From RGIG5681 sp034180345 (GTDB lineage Bacteria > Bacillota_I > Bacilli_A > Erysipelotrichales > Erysipelotrichaceae): DNA of 27,526 bases. Positions 24,404-27,526 of this stretch are shown piece by piece. The stretch is from the NCBI GenBank assembly GCA_034180345.1, contig JAXFOQ010000024.1, positions 1 through 27,526 on the forward strand. Direction: 5' to 3'. The translations under genes and the position numbers were made by a program. The first letter of the stretch is position 1. The number at the start of each line of letters is the position of its first letter. The notes under the pieces are model-generated. The model made no database searches. It was not told where the DNA came from and saw only the letters and a list, made by a program, of their open reading frames with translations.

Positions 24404-27013
24404 TTAATATCTATAAGGTCTAAACTTTTTAACTAGTTCTACAATCGGAAGTGGTACAAAGGCTAAACCTAAACAAATAATTAAGTCGGTAATATTTAGC
24501 GGTACCAATTCAAAAATCGAAGACAGGAAGGGAATTTCAGACACTCCGATAACAACCGCCAAACCACCAAGGGTCGCAAACCATAAAGCCTTATTATTGA
24601 AAACATCCTTATTAAAAATAGTTTTTTCTGTTTTAATATTAAAACTATGAACAAGCTGTGAAATACATAGGGTAATAAAGGCCATGGTAACCCCAATTTC
24701 ATGTTGTTGAAGATTACCAATCATATACGAGCCAAGAGTAATGGCTCCAATCATTATACCCTGCCATATCACCGTAAAACCTAAACCATTCGCAAAAAAT
24801 GATTCATCTTTCGCTCTTGGCTTATGGTTCATCACCTCATCATTGATCGGTTCCATACCAATCGCAAAGGCTGGAAAGGCATCGGTTACCAAATTCACAA
24901 ATAATAGATGAATAGGATGTAAAGGCACTCCCACGCTCATTCCAAATAGACTTACAAAGCTTGCACCAAAGATTGTTAAAACTTCTCCAATATTACACGA
25001 TAATAAAAATTGAACATCACGACGAATATTGGTGTAAATACCACGACCCTGTTTAACTGCAGAGATAATTGTTGCAAAGTTATCGTCAGTTAAAATCATA
25101 TCTGAGGCACTCTTTGATACATCAGTTCCAGTAATACCCATGGCACAACCGATATCAGCAGCCTTTAAAGCCGGGGAATCATTGACCCCATCCCCTGTCA
25201 TCGCTACCACCATATTATGCTTTTTAAAGGTATTCACAATACGGACCTTGTGTTCGGGAGCTACTCGGGCATAGACACTGATATTTTTAATCTTGCTGAA
25301 TAATTCTTCATCACTCATCTTGTTTAATTCATTACCTGTGATTGCTAAATCACCCTCTTTATAAATATTTAAATCACGAGCTATGGCTTTGGCAGTAATT
25401 AAATGATCACCAGTAATCATCACAACTTTAATACCGCCCATTTGAGCCTTGGCAATAGCTGTCTTAACTTCAATTCTAGGTGGATCAATCATGCCCACCA
25501 TACCAACAAAGGTTAAATCCTTTTCCAAAGACTTGCTGTCTAATGCTGTTGGCATTTCATCATAATATTTAATCGCAACCGCCAAAACTCGTAGGGCTTC
25601 ATCTGCCATTTTAGCATTAGCATCCACCACCGAGGTTAGATCTTTAATATTAATGCAACGATCAACAATAACATCAGGAGCACCCTTGGTAATTTGAAGA
25701 TATTTACCCTCATATTTAAAAATAACCGACATCATCTTGCGCTCACTATCAAAAGCCAATTCATCAATGCGCTCATATGTCTTTGATAATTCTTCCTTGC
25801 GATCACCAAATTGATAAGAAGCAGCAATCAAGGCTGTTTCAGTCGGATCGCCGATAAATTCGATATTACCATCAGTATCCTTTAATACCCCATCACTACA
25901 TAATGAAAAATATTTCATCATCGCACGAATTTCTTCATCAGCTTTTTCATCAAAATAATTTATTCCCTTATCAATGCCATATGTTTTAACTACTGTCATA
26001 CGATTTTGAGTTAAGGTACCAGTCTTGTCACTACAAATAACACTACAAGAGCCTAGTGTTTCTACTGCTGGTAACTTCCTAACTATCGCATGCTGTTTTA
26101 CCATCTTATTAACACCAATTGCCAAAACAATAATCACAACCGTGGCAAGCCCTTCTGGTACAGCTGCCACCGCAAGTGCAACAGCTGTTTTAAATGATTC
26201 CAAAACATTTTGACTGTTGATATAATCCATTAAAAAAACCATCCCACAAATAACAAAGGACATATAACTAATCATCTTAGATACTTGACCAAGTTTAATT
26301 TGTAAAGGAGTAACTTCTTTACGATTGTTTTGAAGCATACCGGCAATCTTACCAACTTCATTTTCCATACCGATTGCTGTAACAATGGCCTTGCCTCGAC
26401 CATAGGTACAAATGGTTGAAGCATAGATCATATTGCGACGATCACCTAGGGGTAAATCATCATTTTCAATCACTTCACTATTTTTAGTAACTGGCAAAGA
26501 TTCTCCAGTCAAAGCACTTTCATCCACTTGGAAATTAAATGACTCAATAACTCTGGCATCACTTGGAATATAGTCGCCTGCCTCAATCACGATAATATCA
26601 CCAACCACAACATCGCGACTGGCTACAACCATTCTTTCACCATCACGAATGACTTTAGCATTAGGACTGCTTAAATTTCTAAGTGCTTCCAACGATTTTT
26701 CAGCATTATTTTCTTGATATGTACCTAAAAAGGCATTAAAAAATACTACAACCATAATCAAGACCGATTCCAACCATTCATTAGGATCGGCAATAACTGA
26801 AATAATTGCAGCTAAAATCAGAACCACAATTAGTGGATCGGTAAATTGTAATAAAAACTTCTTATAAACACTATCTTTTTTTTCTTCTTTTAATTCATTA
26901 AAGCCAAATACCTCTTGAGCATCAACTACTTGAATTTTAGTTAAACCACTCATTTCATTTGAATTCAATTCCGTAATAACTTTTTCTTTTACTTGGTTAT
27001 AATAAACTTTCAT
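24404..27013 (-). CDS. P-type cation ATPase, P2 (Ca2+/Mn2+) type
   Basis: This integral-membrane efflux pump has 869 residues from the chosen start. In order: N-terminal cation-ATPase domain, TM pair, actuator domain with TGES (about 169-172), VPEGL in M4 (about 286-289), phosphorylated Asp329 in CSDKTGTLTQN, the nucleotide domain with KGAPD, the hinge GDGVNDSPAL (about 606-615), and the C-terminal helices. Ion-site residues of SERCA-type pumps are kept: Glu in PEGL, Asn and Glu in CNIGEV (M5), and Asn, Thr and Asp in VNLVTDAFPA (M6). That supports Ca2+ or Mn2+ transport. The frame extends to ATG 27040, but that codon lies in the riboswitch terminator; GGAGGG ahead of ATG 27013 decides the start. 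The upstream yybP-ykoY element favours a role in Mn2+ export. Confidence 0.95.
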   Translation of the reverse strand: MKVYYNQVKEKVITELNSNEMSGLTKIQVVDAQEVFGFNELKEEKKDSVYKKFLLQFTDPLIVVLILAAIISVIADPNEWLESVLIMVVVFFNAFLGTYQENNAEKSLEALRNLSSPNAKVIRDGERMVVASRDVVVGDIIVIEAGDYIPSDARVIESFNFQVDESALTGESLPVTKNSEVIENDDLPLGDRRNMIYASTICTYGRGKAIVTAIGMENEVGKIAGMLQNNRKEVTPLQIKLGQVSKMISYMSFVICGMVFLMDYINSQNVLESFKTAVALAVAAVPEGLATVVIIVLAIGVNKMVKQHAIVRKLPAVETLGSCSVICSDKTGTLTQNRMTVVKTYGIDKGINYFDEKADEEIRAMMKYFSLCSDGVLKDTDGNIEFIGDPTETALIAASYQFGDRKEELSKTYERIDELAFDSERKMMSVIFKYEGKYLQITKGAPDVIVDRCINIKDLTSVVDANAKMADEALRVLAVAIKYYDEMPTALDSKSLEKDLTFVGMVGMIDPPRIEVKTAIAKAQMGGIKVVMITGDHLITAKAIARDLNIYKEGDLAITGNELNKMSDEELFSKIKNISVYARVAPEHKVRIVNTFKKHNMVVAMTGDGVNDSPALKAADIGCAMGITGTDVSKSASDMILTDDNFATIISAVKQGRGIYTNIRRDVQFLLSCNIGEVLTIFGASFVSLFGMSVGVPLHPIHLLFVNLVTDAFPAFAIGMEPINDEVMNHKPRAKDESFFANGLGFTVIWQGIMIGAITLGSYMIGNLQQHEIGVTMAFITLCISQLVHSFNIKTEKTIFNKDVFNNKALWFATLGGLAVVIGVSEIPFLSSIFELVPLNITDLIICLGLAFVPLPIVELVKKFRPYRY

Positions 27014-27028
27014 TTTCCCTCCAACAAA

Positions 27029-27060
27029 TAAAAAACCCATACATAAAAATTAGTACAGGT
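27029..27060 (-). terminator. Riboswitch-controlled intrinsic terminator ahead of the ATPase
   Basis: On the minus strand ACCTGTAC (27060-27053) pairs with GTATGGGT (27042-27035) over 8 bp with two G-U pairs and a 10-nt loop, then a run of Ts. The 5' arm is the 3' strand of aptamer helix P1, so aptamer closure and termination exclude each other. Confidence 0.75.
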
Positions 27061-27139
27061 CTCATCATTTCATATTAAATCAGGATTAAATCCGTATTGT
27101 TGACTTAATAACCCTATGGTCGATTACTCCCCCATCACA
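27055..27139 (-). ncRNA. yybP-ykoY (Mn2+) riboswitch
   Basis: The minus-strand leader shows the conserved blocks of this class in the right order: GGGGAGTA (27132-27125), GTCAACA and a following TACGG, and closing GAGACC (27063-27058). P1 can form as AUGGG (27135-27131) with CCUGU (27059-27055), weak because of two G-U pairs. It starts at the predicted transcription start. Members bind Mn2+ and commonly precede P-type ATPases and Mn exporters. With the overlapping terminator downstream, the layout is a transcriptional ON switch: metal closes P1 and lets the ATPase operon be read. Confidence 0.85.
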
Positions 27140-27145
27140 CGCTTA

Positions 27146-27174
27146 ATTATATTAAATATATAGCTAAAAAACAA
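27146..27174 (-). promoter_or_regulatory. Promoter of the riboswitch-ATPase operon
   Basis: On the minus strand there is TTGTTT (27169-27174), 17 bases, then perfect TATAAT (27146-27151). Initiation is expected near 27139, immediately at the first riboswitch nucleotides. Confidence 0.75.
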
Positions 27175-27175
27175 T

Positions 27176-27200
27176 AAAAAAAAGCTTCTTTCGAAGACTT
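27176..27200 (-). terminator. Terminator of tRNA-Arg
   Basis: The minus strand reads AAGTCTTC-GAAA-GAAGCTT followed by eight Ts in total: an imperfect stem of 4+3 bp with one bulged T, a GAAA loop and a strong T-run. Confidence 0.75.
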
Positions 27201-27210
27201 ATTTTAATAA

Positions 27211-27287
27211 TGGCGCGCCATGCAGGAATCGAACCCACAACCTTTTGATCCGTAGTCAAACGCTCTATCCAGTTGAGCTAATGGCGC
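27211..27287 (-). tRNA. tRNA-Arg (anticodon ACG), CCA encoded
   Basis: The minus-strand transcript is 77 nt. The 7-bp acceptor stem GCGCCAT/ATGGCGC is perfect, with discriminator G and encoded CCA. The anticodon arm is TTTGA-CTACGGA-TCAAA (anticodon ACG, wobble A34 presumably edited to inosine, reading CGN). The T loop has GTTCGAT. It is intact, with its own terminator. Confidence 0.95.
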
Positions 27288-27297
27288 CTGTGAGAAT

Positions 27298-27325
27298 ATA
27301 TTACCACAACCACAGAAAAATGCAA
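27298..27325 (-). promoter_or_regulatory. Possible promoter of tRNA-Arg
   Basis: On the minus strand there is TTGCAT (27320-27325), 16 bases, then TAATAT (27298-27303). The overlapping TATATT (27295-27300, spacing 19) is an alternative -10. Confidence 0.45.
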
Positions 27326-27388
27326 TAGTTTTTTGATTAAAATTTACATTTTTTCACATAATTTTTATTAAAGTATTATAAATTAATA

Positions 27389-27526
27389 AATTAAGTAGAG
27401 ATTAAATAATTAATTTATTTAATCCCTCTCACACCACTGTACGTACGGTTCTCGTATACAGCGGTTCAATTTATATTGCAGTATGTACTGCGAGATAATG
27501 ATCTAGTGGAAACACTAGTCCTTTTT
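27389..27526 (-). mobile_element. Group II intron, 3' end (domains V and VI), cut by the window edge
   Basis: On the minus strand, domain V is seen as a 9-bp lower helix ACCGCTGTA/TACAGTGGT (27457-27465 with 27433-27441), enclosing a two-base bulge and a short upper stem closed by TACG/CGTA. It is followed by GTGTGAGAGG and domain VI: GAGAGGGATTAAATAA pairs with TTATTTAATC-TCT-A-CTT. The unpaired A (27396) is in the branch-point position about 7-8 bases before the 3' splice site, which I place near 27389. The intron's maturase gene would lie right of 27526; no part of it is recognisable here. A small hairpin CTAGTG-TTTC-CACTAG lies near the window edge. Both catalytic domains look intact. The 3' exon leads into the tRNA-Arg promoter region. 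Confidence 0.8.

Noticed and set aside
27014..27040. Nine-residue N-terminal extension of the P-type ATPase (start at ATG 27040)
   Set aside because: The ATG lies in the terminator arm of the riboswitch, has no SD, and GGAGGG precedes ATG 27013 where homology to the pump family begins.

Overview
The window is AT-rich DNA from a walled, low-GC Gram-positive bacterium (Bacillota). Evidence is the cdaA-cdaR-glmM order, D-Ala-D-Ala ligase and alanine racemase, AGGAGG-type ribosome binding sites, PPi-dependent phosphofructokinase, a large secreted mucin-type glycosidase with FIVAR repeats, and group II introns. The overall look is that of a gut Erysipelotrichales-like or related lineage. This placement is an inference from gene content; no genus can be named. 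The genetic code appears standard, because all reading frames run full length with TAA/TGA/TAG stops.

Left end (1-353): positions 1-140 are the 5' end of a group II intron read on the minus strand. It sits directly behind the terminator of an intact tRNA-Leu(GAG) gene that has its own promoter. Next comes pfp (+), then convergently a 1892-residue secreted multidomain clan GH-D glycosidase (-) with a promoter, a CcpA-like operator and an (AT)9 run in its signal peptide. The minus-strand genes ddl-deoD and metK follow.

Middle (10.6-18.4 kb): an AI-2E family membrane protein (+) converges on a tightly packed six-gene minus-strand operon: cdaA (c-di-AMP synthase), cdaR, glmM, an OmpR-type response regulator, its histidine kinase and an alpha/beta hydrolase. 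Start and stop codons overlap or nearly touch throughout. This links c-di-AMP signalling, UDP-GlcNAc precursor synthesis and an envelope two-component system in one transcript.

Right part (18.4-27.5 kb): a TraB-family membrane protein (+) converges on alanine racemase (-). Family 1-like uracil-DNA glycosylase (-) and an unknown 146-residue protein (+) diverge from one palindromic -10 element, each start codon lying 7 bases from it. The last operon (P-type Ca2+/Mn2+ ATPase, lipase-fold DUF2974-like protein, FAD-dependent dehydrogenase) is preceded by a yybP-ykoY (Mn2+) riboswitch with a visible terminator that competes with its P1 helix. tRNA-Arg(ACG) and the 3' end of a second group II intron close the window.

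Recurrent theme: several genes (AI-2E protein, TraB protein, ung, the 146-residue ORF) have no Shine-Dalgarno sequence and a -10 box placed so that transcription should begin at the start codon. Other genes have strong SD sequences. No CRISPR array, IS transposase or prophage gene was seen.
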